Below, one piece after another: positions 18,395-28,083 of a DNA stretch of 64,000 nucleotides. The DNA lies in NCBI GenBank assembly GCA_016927475.1, contig JAFGMO010000028.1, forward strand, positions 62,001-126,000, in the 5' to 3' direction. Origin of the DNA: Candidatus Aminicenantota bacterium (GTDB taxonomy: Bacteria; Acidobacteriota; Aminicenantia; Aminicenantales; Aminicenantaceae). The number at the start of each line of letters is the position of its first letter. Within the stretch, counting starts at the first letter, position 1. The notes below the pieces were generated by a model that was given only the letters and a program-made list of their open reading frames with translations, ran no database searches and was not told the DNA's origin. The translations under genes were made by a program, and so were the position numbers.

Positions 18395-20797
18395 TTGTCA
18401 AAAGACACAAAAATAAAGCTGGGTGCCCTGGCCTTATTCACCATTTTTACCCTTATTCAACTTTATCCCCTCAGCCTCCACCCGTGGAATTCTCTCAATG
18501 ATACGGGTGACTGTACGCTCAATACCTGGATCTTGTCCTGGGTTCAGCATACGGTTTTTAATGACCCTCTCCACCTATTCAATGCCAACTGCTTTTATCC
18601 CCATCCCAACTCTCTGAGTTTTTCCGAACATCTTTTTCCCCAGGCCATGCTGTCCCTGCCTGTTCGTATCATATTTCAGAATCCCGTCCTTTGCTATAAT
18701 ATCCTTTTTTTACTTGCCCATATTCTCAATGCTTACGGCATGTTCCTTTTGGTTCGCCACCTGACGAAAAATAACCTGGCTGCCCTGGTCAGCGGGACGA
18801 TGTTTGGATTCACCACTTTCCTCCTCAATCACATCACCCATTTACAGATGGTTAGCTGCTGGATGATTCCGTTCGCCCTTTTATATCTACATAAGTTTTT
18901 CGAAGAAAAAAACACAAAAAATTCACTTTTTTTTGCCATATTTTTTACACTTCAGGGACTGGCCTGCATTTACCACGGATTGTTTTTCATCTCCGTCCTT
19001 ATGGTTTTTATCCCTTGTTTTTTTCTATCAACCTGGCGAAAAACCAAATTGGTCCATTTTGTCAAGTTGGGTGTCCCATTGGTATTTTCCGGTGCTGTTC
19101 TTTTTCTTTTTTCTTTGCCTTATCTTTCCCTTTTTGAAACTTTTGGCTTCAAAAGAACGCTATCACACGGAGCAGACCTCATCCACTACCTTGGAGCCAC
19201 ACCCCGAAGCGTTTTTTTCGGAAAAATTTTGACTCCTCTTGGTGCCAGCGAGCGCTACCTTTTTCCGGGTTTTTGCGTTTTAATCCTGACCGGACTTTTT
19301 TTTGTCCTGAAAAGGAAATTGTACCGTCCTATTCCCCGCTTTCTGCGTTGGACCCTCTGGGGAATTGTTTTTCTTCAGATCTTCTTTTTGATCATGACTC
19401 TCGCCAATGGGGGTTTTTCTTTAAAAGCCGGACCTATCAGCGTTTCTTCACATAATATCGCCAAACAGGCCCTTTTCATCATGACGATTTTTATCCTGGC
19501 TACCCTGGCCGCCTTTATCTTTTTCTTCTTTAGAAAAAATGATCCTGAAGAGCGTGAAAACAGCCATTTTTTTCTCTATGCGTTTCTCACTTTCTGGGCC
19601 CTTCTTCTTTCTTTCGGACGTGATTTCACATTCATGGGAAATAAAGCCACCCTTCTTCCCATGCCTTTCCGTTTTTTCTTCAACCATGTTCCCGGATTCA
19701 AGGGTATCCGTGTTCCATCCCGTTACGGAATCCTTGTTGCCTTCGGACTTGTCGTTCTGGCCGGATACGGTGCCAAATATCTTTTTGATCGAATACGTCC
19801 CCTGAAATTTCGTCCGGTTGTTGCCGTTATCCTGGTCCTGCTGGTGAATATGGAATTCCTTTCCATCCCACAAAGAATGCGCATCATCCCTGTAGGCAAA
19901 AAAATCCCTCCCACTTATAACTGGATAGCTAAGCAGGAAGGAGATTTTGCCGTAGCCGATCTTCCTTTTCTTCATCCACTGGGAAAAGAATCAGTTTTTA
20001 TGTACTTCTCCATTTTTCACCGCAAAAAACTGGTTAACGGATATTCGGGTTATATTCCCCCCGCCACTGATTACATCAGGAGTACTTTCGCCGGCTTCCC
20101 TTCAAATGCCAGTATAGATATCCTTCGTGCTATTGACGTAAAATACATCATCATCCACCCAAAATTTTGGAATCCTGATTCTGCTGACCGAAAGATGCTG
20201 AGATTGAAAGAGAGATTTTCCGAGGATCTCAAATTTGTGAAACGGTTTACGTATGATATTAAAAATCCTGAAAATATCTTCTCAGGATTTGGAGACGACT
20301 GGATTTATGAGGTTTTGCCCCGGGAGCCTTATGCCCAAAAAATGGAAATAGAACACGCTGAAGAAATTCCCTCTTCACAATGGAAGGTTGAAGCCAGCCT
20401 AAATGAAAACCTCCTTCACAAGATCAATGATGGAGACCTTGAAACACGCTGGGACACAGGCCGCGCCAAAAATAGAGGTGATTTTCTGGTCGTTCATTTT
20501 GATGAGCCTGTTGAATTGGCCAAAATTTCTTTGTTTTTGGGTCGATACAATAAAGATTTTGCCGTAGACCTGAAAGTGGAAGCTTCTCTTGATGGCCGTG
20601 AATGGATAAGGATTAACGAGAATTATTCCCACGGCGACTTTACTCTGGAGCTCATCCATACCCCCCGATCCCCCGTCCAGAGCCTTTATCTCAGGAGGGG
20701 AACATTCAAATCTTTTAAAATTATTCAGCTCGGTAATGTCAAAGGATTCTGGTGGTCTGTAGCTGAGCTGAAGCTTTACAAATATCCAAGCAAATAA
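18395..20797 (+). CDS. GT-C-like multipass membrane protein with C-terminal F5/8 type C domain (TTG start)
   Basis: 800 aa. About 12 hydrophobic segments occupy residues 10-490. A first-loop NDTGDCTLNTWILSW and a later SFSEHLFPQAM region have the layout of lipid-linked-sugar GT-C glycosyltransferase-like proteins. After the last helix comes a soluble part with FGDDWIYEVLPREP, and about the last 140 residues (SSQWKVEASLNEN..INDGDLETRWDTG..FKIIQLGNVKG) form a discoidin/F5-8C carbohydrate-binding-type fold facing outside. Start is TTG at 18395 with AGAGG 7 nt upstream. Transferase activity is inferred from topology; no donor-specific motif is clear. Confidence 0.8.
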   Translation: MSKDTKIKLGALALFTIFTLIQLYPLSLHPWNSLNDTGDCTLNTWILSWVQHTVFNDPLHLFNANCFYPHPNSLSFSEHLFPQAMLSLPVRIIFQNPVLCYNILFLLAHILNAYGMFLLVRHLTKNNLAALVSGTMFGFTTFLLNHITHLQMVSCWMIPFALLYLHKFFEEKNTKNSLFFAIFFTLQGLACIYHGLFFISVLMVFIPCFFLSTWRKTKLVHFVKLGVPLVFSGAVLFLFSLPYLSLFETFGFKRTLSHGADLIHYLGATPRSVFFGKILTPLGASERYLFPGFCVLILTGLFFVLKRKLYRPIPRFLRWTLWGIVFLQIFFLIMTLANGGFSLKAGPISVSSHNIAKQALFIMTIFILATLAAFIFFFFRKNDPEERENSHFFLYAFLTFWALLLSFGRDFTFMGNKATLLPMPFRFFFNHVPGFKGIRVPSRYGILVAFGLVVLAGYGAKYLFDRIRPLKFRPVVAVILVLLVNMEFLSIPQRMRIIPVGKKIPPTYNWIAKQEGDFAVADLPFLHPLGKESVFMYFSIFHRKKLVNGYSGYIPPATDYIRSTFAGFPSNASIDILRAIDVKYIIIHPKFWNPDSADRKMLRLKERFSEDLKFVKRFTYDIKNPENIFSGFGDDWIYEVLPREPYAQKMEIEHAEEIPSSQWKVEASLNENLLHKINDGDLETRWDTGRAKNRGDFLVVHFDEPVELAKISLFLGRYNKDFAVDLKVEASLDGREWIRINENYSHGDFTLELIHTPRSPVQSLYLRRGTFKSFKIIQLGNVKGFWWSVAELKLYKYPSK

Positions 20798-20822
20798 TGC
20801 AGGCACGCCCGTATTATTTGCT
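20789..20822. terminator. Inverted repeat spanning two convergent stop codons
   Basis: AGCAAATAAT (20789-20798) pairs perfectly with ATTATTTGCT (20813-20822) around a 14-nt loop. The arms include the TAA of the plus-strand membrane protein and the TAG of the minus-strand lpd gene. The position suits a bidirectional terminator, though U-tracts are weak. Confidence 0.5.
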
Positions 20823-22224
20823 ATTCATTTAATACATGAAAAGCCCGATTTTTTGCCTTGAGACCGGCCTCCATTATCGCCTCGGATAACGTGGGGTGGA
20901 TATGGACGGCCGAGGACAGGTCATCAATAGTCAAATTTTTTTCCATGGCCAAGGTAATCTCCGGAATCAATTCGCTGGCATTAGGCGCTAAAATGTGCCC
21001 TCCGACAATCATATCATCTTCATTGATCAAAATTTTGACTATACCGTCAACTTTTCCCATGCTTAAAGCACGGCCGCTTGCTTGAAGAGAAAACCTTCCC
21101 ACTCGAAGTTTTATCCCCTGCTCTTCGGCTTCTTTCTCCGTCAAGCCGATGCTGGCGAATTCCGGCTCCGTAAAAACCGCCATGGGTAAGGCCCGATAAG
21201 ACATTTTTCGTTCAAATCCGGCCGCGTTTTCCGCTGCGACAATCCCCTCATGGGATGCTTTGTGGGCCAATAATTTTCCCCCGATCAAATCTCCTATGGC
21301 ATACACACCGGGTTTTCCCGTCTCAAGTTTTTCGTTCACGGAAACAAATCCCTGGCGGTCCGTCTTTATTCCCGGCAACCCAGAGACAATCCATTCTGAA
21401 TTCGGCTTGCGTCCGGCGGCCAGCAACAGTTTCTCCGCTTCAAAAGAAAATGGCTCTTCCGTCTTTAGAGAAAAACCCTTCATCAAAACACCGTCCTTTT
21501 CTACCCGGACATCCTCAACCTTCATTTGCGTACAAATGTTAAGCCCTTGCTTTTTAAGCATACGAGTCAACCGGGTGACCATTTCTTCATCACTTTCAGG
21601 AAGGATGGTCGGCATAATCTCTACGATAGCAACTTCCGTACCCATCCGTTGATAAATCGTGCCCATTTCCAATCCAATAGCACCGGCTCCGATGATCAGA
21701 AGGCTTTTTGGGATGTTTTCAAGAGCCAGGGCTTCTTTGTTGGTTATTACCCGCTCTCCATCCGCCTTTACAAACGGAAGGTCCGCCGAACGGCTGCCTG
21801 TTGCAAGAATGATTTTGTCAGCTTCAATTTTATGGCTGTTGCCATTTTCCTGAATAATTATGTCCTTCTGTCCTTCCCAGACGGCCTTTCCGTGAAAGAT
21901 ATGTATTCCATTCTTCTCGATGACAAATTTTATTCCCTTGACCAAACGCTCGACCACATGCGAACGTTTCTCCTGCACACTTTCCCAATCGAGACTGATC
22001 CGGTCCTTATCTCCTAACATATGGCTGTTTTTCTTGAATTCACAAAAATGTTTCGTTTCCGTCAAAAGGAACTTTGCGGGAATACAACCATAATTCATGC
22101 AGGTCCCACCGATTTTATGCTCCTCAATAAGGGCAACTTTTTTCCCCAGCTGAGCAGCCCTCAATGCCGCAATATAACCTCCGGGCCCGGCTCCAACCAC
22201 GGCGATGTCACATTGATCTTCCAT
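20821..22224 (-). CDS. lpd: Dihydrolipoamide dehydrogenase
   Basis: 467-aa flavoprotein disulfide reductase (E3). It opens with the FAD dinucleotide fold DIAVVGAGPGGYIAALRAAQLG and the redox disulfide GGTCMNYGCIPAK; the NAD fold is LLIIGAGAIGLEMGTIYQRMG, then YAIGDLIGGKLLAHKA, and the C-terminal HIHPTLSEAIMEAGL gives the catalytic His-Glu pair. Start set at ATG 22224 because GGGAG lies 8 nt upstream; a start 7 codons earlier is possible. It stands alone, without E1/E2 genes nearby, so it may serve a glycine-cleavage or 2-oxoacid complex encoded elsewhere. A TATAAT lies at 22258-22263 on the minus strand. Confidence 0.95.
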   Translation of the reverse strand: MEDQCDIAVVGAGPGGYIAALRAAQLGKKVALIEEHKIGGTCMNYGCIPAKFLLTETKHFCEFKKNSHMLGDKDRISLDWESVQEKRSHVVERLVKGIKFVIEKNGIHIFHGKAVWEGQKDIIIQENGNSHKIEADKIILATGSRSADLPFVKADGERVITNKEALALENIPKSLLIIGAGAIGLEMGTIYQRMGTEVAIVEIMPTILPESDEEMVTRLTRMLKKQGLNICTQMKVEDVRVEKDGVLMKGFSLKTEEPFSFEAEKLLLAAGRKPNSEWIVSGLPGIKTDRQGFVSVNEKLETGKPGVYAIGDLIGGKLLAHKASHEGIVAAENAAGFERKMSYRALPMAVFTEPEFASIGLTEKEAEEQGIKLRVGRFSLQASGRALSMGKVDGIVKILINEDDMIVGGHILAPNASELIPEITLAMEKNLTIDDLSSAVHIHPTLSEAIMEAGLKAKNRAFHVLNE

Positions 22225-22307
22225 ACTTTCACTCCCTATCTTCAAATGAAAAAATTGATTATAACCGGATAGTGGTTTCTTTGCCAGAATATATCAACAT
22301 CATAGGC

Positions 22308-22327
22308 TAATTTATGAACAACACAGG
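22308..22327 (+). repeat. Right-end fragment of the structured repeat (B0)
   Basis: The last 20 bases of the repeat, ending TGAACAACACAGG. It is followed by a 4-nt spacer CGTT and then full copy B, whose left end CCTGTGTTGTTCA pairs with it over 13 bp without mismatch. Confidence 0.75.
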
Positions 22328-22331
22328 CGTT

Positions 22332-22592
22332 CCTGTGTTGTTCACGAGCCAAGCTTGCCGCAGATGTGAGGCGTCGTCGTGCGAAGCTGTGCTTGCTCAC
22401 CGCGAACACGACGCAACGAAGCATATGCGGTAAGATCGGCTCGCCCGTAGGGTATAAAATGCCGATATTTTTTTCAAAAACAACTCATCATAAAAAGATA
22501 TTGTCATTCATGAAGTTATGGTATTTAACATTCAAATTCATACCATACAAAAAAATATATTTGGTATCGGCATTTTTTATGAATAACACAGG
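22332..22592 (+). repeat. Structured dispersed repeat, full copy B
   Basis: 261-bp unit from CCTGTGTTGTTCACGAGCC to TGAATAACACAGG. Variable stem GTCGTGC (22376-22382) with ACACGAC (22406-22412), six of seven paired. The 3' hairpin is ATGCCGATA with TATCGGCAT. The interior of the 3' hairpin differs strongly from copies A, E and F although the stem is kept. It occupies the gap between divergent lpd and the TonB-receptor gene. Confidence 0.9.
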
Positions 22593-22593
22593 C

Positions 22594-22623
22594 TTGACAA
22601 AGGTATGCCTAATCACCGATAAA
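22594..22623 (+). promoter_or_regulatory. Predicted promoter abutting repeat copy B
   Basis: TTGACA (22594-22599) begins 2 bp after the repeat's final CAGG. With an 18-bp spacer GATAAA (22618-22623) is the -10 candidate. The TonB-receptor-like gene starts 33 nt downstream. Confidence 0.5.
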
Positions 22624-22655
22624 TAACAGGAAATTTTCTCAGAAAGGACTGGCTG

Positions 22656-25484
22656 TTGAAACAAGTAAAACGATCTAAGATACCGGCACTTATTCCTGCC
22701 GTTGTTTTTGTTCTTTTTTTTCTCAATATTGGAACAGCATATGGACAAAATTTCTGTCATTTAAGGGGAACAATCACAAATGAACAAAACCTACCCCTTC
22801 CCGGTGTTTTGATTACTCTGAAAACGGAATCCGGTTCCTTTGCAACAAGCACGGTTGGAAATGAACATGGAATTTTTGCTTTTTCAGGAATTCCCCTGGA
22901 AAAAATAACCCTGGCGTTTGAAAAAAAAGGCTACACAACATGTTCGACAGTCATTCCCCGGCCCGACCCGGGCCAAGCTGTTTTCGTCCGGGTTTTCCTT
23001 GTTCCCCCCGAAGGCAAATCATCATCCCGCATAAATTTCACTATGCTGGATTCCACCCAAAACCTTGTTCAGACCGTATTGACGGAATCGAATATTAACC
23101 ACTACCCAGCGGCCCATAACATCTGGTCTCTTGTTGAAAACCAGGACCTCTCAGCCACCACCAACCGCATCGACGTGGGCGGGCTCTGGGGCAATATCCC
23201 CGGCATTTTCAGTGTCCGTGGAGGTATGTCCTGGACCCAAAACATTTTTCTGCTTAACGGAATGGACATCACTGACCCTTACTGGACCGGATTTCCGCTT
23301 TTCCAACCTGATATCTATTCTCTTTATCTCATCCAGTCCGTTAGCGGCGGATATCCGTCTCAAGCGTATGCACCCGGAGCATTTTTCAACCTGATCACCA
23401 AGGAGGGGGTTAACAAACACCACGGAGGCCTTTCTTTTTTTGCCATCGATCATTCCCTACAAAGTTCGAATATCATACCCGCTCTTCAGGATGAAGGAAT
23501 TCATGAAAGCAACCAGTTTAATAACATGCGGGAAGGAAACCTCCATCTCTCAGGACCGCTTGTTCCGGGAAAAATGTTTTTTTTCACGTCTCTGTCTTCA
23601 TCCCGAATCTCCCGGGATATTGCCGACTTTGAGGAAGACAGCATATCAACGCTTAATTCCGGTTTGTTCGGGATCGACTATTATTTTTCCCGAAGCCGGT
23701 TAAAAATTCTCTGGACGGGCCAGATTGCCGAACATTCGGCCGACGGCGCTGACAGGAATGTCCCTTTTTCTGCGACCAACCAAACCAAAAATACCGCCAA
23801 TATCCTCCAGGCAATTTGGGATAAGCACTTTCAAGACCGTCACTATATACGCGCCGGACTGTCAATAGCTCAGGCAAGGCAAAAAAGCGATTTTCAGGAA
23901 GGAGCCGATCAACCTTACGGACTTAATCTTTTTTCCAACCTTCAATACGGATCCGCTCCTATGGCCTTCGACGACAACCGTCTAACCTTTTCGCTGTCCC
24001 TGCACGGAGAATCCCTGTTTGGAGATTCTCCGAAAATCTCCCACAGGCTTAGTTACGGAATGCAGGCTCAGTATGCTTCTTCATCGTCACACAAGGAAAT
24101 CAAGGAAAACCTTCACCTCCATTATTTTAACGGTCTGCCTCTTGAAATCATCCGATACAACACGCCGGTCGAACATAAAGAGGCCGCTCTCCATCTCAAT
24201 GTATACGCCCAGGACACGCTCACTTTTTCCCAATTTTTATCTCTTTACGCGGGACTTCATATCCTAGTCAGCAATGGTTGGAATCCGGGAGCCGATTCCG
24301 GAACTCCTCCAGAAACCTACGGTCTGGACCTTGAGGAATACAACAAGGAAAACGTCATTTCCTGGCTGAATATATCACCGAGGCTGGGAATCATTATTCC
24401 CCTTTCAAAGAAAAAAACAGCAGCGGTCAAGATATCGGTCTCCCGTTTTTACTATACCCTTCCTCTCAACTATATGACCGTCGGCAACACGTTAGCCCTG
24501 GGAGGATGGGTCTACCGCTGGAACGACAACAACCATGACGGCTTGTTTCAGGATGATGAAGAAGGAATTCTTTTAAGACGTGAAGGCCCCTACTTCGGTA
24601 GAATCGACCACGACCTCAAACGCCCCTACACCGACTCCTTCGCCGCATCCCTGGAAAAAATCTTTAACAACACACTTCACATATCCCTTTGCGGATTCTA
24701 CCGGGAAAGCCGCAATCTGCCCGCCACTGTGAACATCGGCATTCCTGCATCCGCTTACGACCCCGCTCTTCTTTTTGATATAGGAGATGACCGTATTCCC
24801 TATTCTCATGATGACCTTGAATTTATTGTCTACAATCAAGATCCGGAAAGTTTCGGCCACGACTTTTTTCTCTTGACTACACCGGATGCCGAAAAAAGGA
24901 TGACCAAATATCGCGGCCTTGACCTGACTCTGGTTAAAAAACACGGAGAGCGTCTTTTACTTTATTTTTCATTGACGGCAACTGAAGCGGAAGGAACAAC
25001 GAATCCCGGAAATTCTGAATGGGAAAACGACGATGCCATATTAGGCAGTCTTTACGACAATCCCAACACAATGATCAACGCCAGAGGACGGGTTCGCTTT
25101 GACCGGGCTTATACGCTCCGTTTCGGTTTCAGTTACCTGGCTCCTTTTGACATTCGAATAAGCGGTATCCTCAAGTATTACGACGGACAGCCTTTCAGCC
25201 GCATGATCATCGTGCCGGACTTCAACCAGGGTCCCTTTACCATCCAGGCTAATCCCAGGGGACTTTCACGGTACGAGTACAACAGAACGATCAATGTCCG
25301 GATCGAAAAAATTTTTAAGCTTGGAGGGTCAAACCTTCGTTTCATTCTCGACGGGTTTAACCTTACAAACAGAAACCTTGCTACGGAAGAAAACGAATGG
25401 ACTTCCGACCTTTATCCCCGTCGATACGCAACGGAAATTCAATCACCAAGGGTTTTCCGCTTAGGTGTCGCCTATGATTTTTAA
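22656..25484 (+). CDS. TonB-dependent receptor-like protein with carboxypeptidase-regulatory domain (TTG start)
   Basis: 942-aa outer-membrane protein. Signal peptide (residues 1-30, ending TAYGQ), then a CarboxypepD_reg-type beta-sandwich (HLRGTITNEQNLPLPGVLITL, split: GTITNEQNLPLPGVLITL), a plug domain with GIFSVRGGMSWTQNIFLL and NGMDITDPYW, and a C-terminal 22-strand-type barrel ending in aromatic residues (VFRLGVAYDF). No TonB box is obvious. Start TTG at 22656 has AAAGGA 9 nt upstream. It resembles the large family of such receptors in Acidobacteriota and relatives; the ligand is unknown. Stands alone, driven by a promoter next to repeat copy B. Confidence 0.86.
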   Translation: MKQVKRSKIPALIPAVVFVLFFLNIGTAYGQNFCHLRGTITNEQNLPLPGVLITLKTESGSFATSTVGNEHGIFAFSGIPLEKITLAFEKKGYTTCSTVIPRPDPGQAVFVRVFLVPPEGKSSSRINFTMLDSTQNLVQTVLTESNINHYPAAHNIWSLVENQDLSATTNRIDVGGLWGNIPGIFSVRGGMSWTQNIFLLNGMDITDPYWTGFPLFQPDIYSLYLIQSVSGGYPSQAYAPGAFFNLITKEGVNKHHGGLSFFAIDHSLQSSNIIPALQDEGIHESNQFNNMREGNLHLSGPLVPGKMFFFTSLSSSRISRDIADFEEDSISTLNSGLFGIDYYFSRSRLKILWTGQIAEHSADGADRNVPFSATNQTKNTANILQAIWDKHFQDRHYIRAGLSIAQARQKSDFQEGADQPYGLNLFSNLQYGSAPMAFDDNRLTFSLSLHGESLFGDSPKISHRLSYGMQAQYASSSSHKEIKENLHLHYFNGLPLEIIRYNTPVEHKEAALHLNVYAQDTLTFSQFLSLYAGLHILVSNGWNPGADSGTPPETYGLDLEEYNKENVISWLNISPRLGIIIPLSKKKTAAVKISVSRFYYTLPLNYMTVGNTLALGGWVYRWNDNNHDGLFQDDEEGILLRREGPYFGRIDHDLKRPYTDSFAASLEKIFNNTLHISLCGFYRESRNLPATVNIGIPASAYDPALLFDIGDDRIPYSHDDLEFIVYNQDPESFGHDFFLLTTPDAEKRMTKYRGLDLTLVKKHGERLLLYFSLTATEAEGTTNPGNSEWENDDAILGSLYDNPNTMINARGRVRFDRAYTLRFGFSYLAPFDIRISGILKYYDGQPFSRMIIVPDFNQGPFTIQANPRGLSRYEYNRTINVRIEKIFKLGGSNLRFILDGFNLTNRNLATEENEWTSDLYPRRYATEIQSPRVFRLGVAYDF

Positions 25485-25649
25485 GTTTTGTGTTTTCTTT
25501 GGGGTATCCATTTATTTTGTTTATTCCGCATGGGTCACACGGATGAACCGGGTGATGACAAATTTCATCTAGATTTACCCTGCGGCCAAGCCGACAAACT
25601 TGACAAGCTCTGACTGTTATGTTACGAAATTTCATCCGTAGTCAAAAAG

Positions 25650-26555
25650 ATGTTTTGTAAAAAAAGTGGACGGATTTTTCTATTCTTATTATTGACCGTC
25701 CCACTTTTTTATCCCTTCTCTTCCTATGGTTTCGAAGATGAGGACTGTCTGGCCTGCCACGGGAAGAAAAACATTTCACAGGTAATGCCCGACGGCAAGA
25801 TTCGCTCAATTTATGTCGATCCCATTCTCTGGGAAGAGGATGTCCATAAAGTGGCGGGGAAGGCCTGTGTCGACTGCCACACGTGGGCTGTCCCCATTCT
25901 TCACTTCCGGGAAGGAAATATCAATGTCAACTGCGCCCGCTGCCATCCTGAAGAAGAAGAAGAATATGCCAAGAACATCCATTTAACCTTTACCCCCAGC
26001 ACCATTACTCCCGGTAAAGAGCTTCCTCTTTGCTACCACTGCCACACACGTCATCATGTTCTCCGCCTTGACCATCCGAATTCTTCCGTCCATGAAAATA
26101 ATATCGGCGCAACCTGCACTGCCTGCCACGCTGAAACCATGATCACGAATATTCTCAAAGGATCTACAATCTGGAAGGTTTCAGGTCACCGCAAAGGGGA
26201 CCTCAGGGATAAATTCGACATGAAGCTCTGCCTTAACTGTCATTATGAAGACTCAGCTCACGGGAATAAAAGCTCCCACAAAGATTTCTGTTCCCGGTGT
26301 CATGCTGTTCGCACCCCGGGTGGTCCCCTCCTGGGTCCGACGCATGTCGACTCCGGCAGGTGGGGCACTTTTACCACTATAGGAAACAGCCTGATTGTTT
26401 TTCTCGTTTTTGGAACAGCCGTTTTTTTAGGCATCAGATCCTCGGGCAGAATCAAAAAAATAATAACCTCTTGGTTGGCTGTTCCGTCCGAAAAAAACGG
26501 CCCAAATCAAGCCCAAAAGACAAACACTGAGGGAAAAATCAACCATGAAGAATAA
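25650..26555 (+). CDS. Heptaheme c-type cytochrome, membrane anchored
   Basis: 301 aa. Signal peptide (to about residue 27), then seven CxxCH haem sites: CLACH, CVDCH, CARCH, CYHCH, CTACH, CLNCH and CSRCH, and a C-terminal membrane helix (NSLIVFLVFGTAVFLGI). First gene of a seven-gene cluster; it overlaps the FeS-protein gene by 11 nt. By position it corresponds to the cytochrome (QrcA-like) subunit of cytochrome-linked quinone oxidoreductases. The 165-bp gap upstream holds a weak promoter candidate TTGACA at 25600-25605. Confidence 0.93.
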   Translation: MFCKKSGRIFLFLLLTVPLFYPFSSYGFEDEDCLACHGKKNISQVMPDGKIRSIYVDPILWEEDVHKVAGKACVDCHTWAVPILHFREGNINVNCARCHPEEEEEYAKNIHLTFTPSTITPGKELPLCYHCHTRHHVLRLDHPNSSVHENNIGATCTACHAETMITNILKGSTIWKVSGHRKGDLRDKFDMKLCLNCHYEDSAHGNKSSHKDFCSRCHAVRTPGGPLLGPTHVDSGRWGTFTTIGNSLIVFLVFGTAVFLGIRSSGRIKKIITSWLAVPSEKNGPNQAQKTNTEGKINHEE

Positions 26556-27168
26556 CGGCAAAAGATCTTCTGACCGTTCCGGAAAACGGTACGCCATGCT
26601 TATTGACCTCAGAAAATGCATCGGATGCAATGCCTGCAGCCTCGCCTGCAAGAGCGAGTATGATGTCCCTCTCAGTGTTTTTCGCACTTGGGTTAAAAGA
26701 GTAGAAAAAGGAAAATATCCTTATGCCCGAGAATTTTTTCTGCCCATTGTTTGCAACCATTGTGAAAATCCGATCTGTGTGACGGTCTGTCCCGTCGGGG
26801 CTTCCATTCAAAGAGAGGACGGCATCGTTTATATAGATCCTCACCGGTGTATCGGCTGCCGGTACTGCATGGCGTCATGCCCTTACGGAGTAAGATATAT
26901 TAATCCAAATCTTGGGATTGCTGAAAAATGTACCTGGTGTTTCCACCGTGTGGACGCCGGGCTCGACCCGGCCTGCATTGAGGCCTGCCCGACTCAGGCG
27001 ATGTTGTTCGGCGATCTACACGACCCCAAAAGCCCTATCGCCCGGGCCGTCGCTGAAAACGCCGTCCAGGTCATCAAGCCCGAGATAGGCACCGACCCTC
27101 ACGCTTTTTACATCGGCCTGGATAAAGCCGCCGTTGAAACCGTATCCTTCGAAGAAGAGGAACCATGA
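26545..27168 (+). CDS. Four-cluster ferredoxin-type electron transfer subunit (PsrB/QrcC-like)
   Basis: 207 aa with the DMSO-reductase B-subunit pattern: CIGCNACSLACKSE, CNHCENPICVTVCPVGAS, CIGCRYCMASCPYGVRY and CTWCFHRVDAG..ACIEACP, giving four 4Fe-4S sites. It moves electrons between the molybdopterin-family protein and the NrfD membrane subunit. No Tat signal of its own, so it would ride with the catalytic subunit. Starts inside the end of the heptaheme gene. Confidence 0.93.
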   Translation: MKNNGKRSSDRSGKRYAMLIDLRKCIGCNACSLACKSEYDVPLSVFRTWVKRVEKGKYPYAREFFLPIVCNHCENPICVTVCPVGASIQREDGIVYIDPHRCIGCRYCMASCPYGVRYINPNLGIAEKCTWCFHRVDAGLDPACIEACPTQAMLFGDLHDPKSPIARAVAENAVQVIKPEIGTDPHAFYIGLDKAAVETVSFEEEEP

Positions 27169-27186
27169 AGCTGAAAAGGAGAGAAC

Positions 27187-28083
27187 GTGGATAGTCAGGT
27201 CCTTTACAACATTATCCCACAGGAAGCTTTCGGCCTGTTTATCGCGACCTATTTTTACCTGACCGGATTGAGTGCGGGTTCCTTCATCCTTTCAACCCTT
27301 TCCTATGGATTCGGTTTCGAAAAATTCAAGCCGTTGGGCCGAGTCGGGATCGTACTGGCCACGTTCCTTCTTGTCTTAGCTCCCCTTTTTCTGCTTTTTC
27401 ACGTCGGGGCCCCCCTCAGGTCCTGGCACCTTTTCGTTTATTTGAATTTCTCCTCCCCCATCACCTGGGGATCGTTCCTCCTGATACTCTATCCCATAAA
27501 CTGCATCATATACGGGACCTTCATGTTTTTGGAAAAAAAGAAACCCACACGCATCTTCGGTCTTATCGGAATACCCCTTGCCATCGCCGTTCATGGTTAT
27601 ACGGGCTTCATTGTTGCGTTCGGAAAAGCAAGGGCTTTATGGAATACGGCTCTCATGCCCATCCTTTTTCTCGTTTCGGCTATCGTTTCCGGAATCGCTC
27701 TCATGATCCTGGTCGAAATGGTAAGATCCCGCTTTTTCTCAAAAGAAAAAAAGATCAACAAAGACCTTATCAACAGCTTGTCCAAAATTCTCGCCTGGTC
27801 GATCGTTGTTGACCTGTTTCTCGTCTTCAGCGATCTTGCCGTCCTGTCCATTTCCCATGCCGATGCCCAGGCCGCGGCGCAGCTCATTCTGCATGGGAAA
27901 TTTTTTCCCATGTTTGTCCTATTGGAAAATATTCTGGGTAAGATAGTGCCCTTTATCATTCTTGTCGTTCCCCGCTTCCGAAAAACCATTCCCGTGATCG
28001 TGGCCGCCCTTCTCGTTATTATCGGTATCTTTTTTATGCGATACGTGGTTGTCGTCGGAGGGGAATTTATACCGCTCATATGA
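27187..28083 (+). CDS. NrfD/PsrC-family quinone-interacting membrane subunit (GTG start)
   Basis: 298 aa with eight or nine hydrophobic segments and the family N-terminus FGLFIATYFYLTGLSAGSF; HVGAPLRSWHLF marks the loop around helices 2-3. It docks the FeS subunit and exchanges electrons with menaquinone in the membrane. Start GTG at 27187 with AAAGGAGAG upstream. Overlaps the next gene by 4 nt (ATGA). Confidence 0.92.
   Translation: MDSQVLYNIIPQEAFGLFIATYFYLTGLSAGSFILSTLSYGFGFEKFKPLGRVGIVLATFLLVLAPLFLLFHVGAPLRSWHLFVYLNFSSPITWGSFLLILYPINCIIYGTFMFLEKKKPTRIFGLIGIPLAIAVHGYTGFIVAFGKARALWNTALMPILFLVSAIVSGIALMILVEMVRSRFFSKEKKINKDLINSLSKILAWSIVVDLFLVFSDLAVLSISHADAQAAAQLILHGKFFPMFVLLENILGKIVPFIILVVPRFRKTIPVIVAALLVIIGIFFMRYVVVVGGEFIPLI

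Noticed and set aside
22242..22424. Minus-strand ORFs inside repeats (22242-22424, 46024-46284, 58879-59070) with similar peptides such as FTLQASRSYRICFVA
   Set aside because: The similarity follows from the repeat DNA itself. The frame is broken in copies A and E, ends differ, no ribosome binding site precedes them, and variation follows stem pairing instead of codons.
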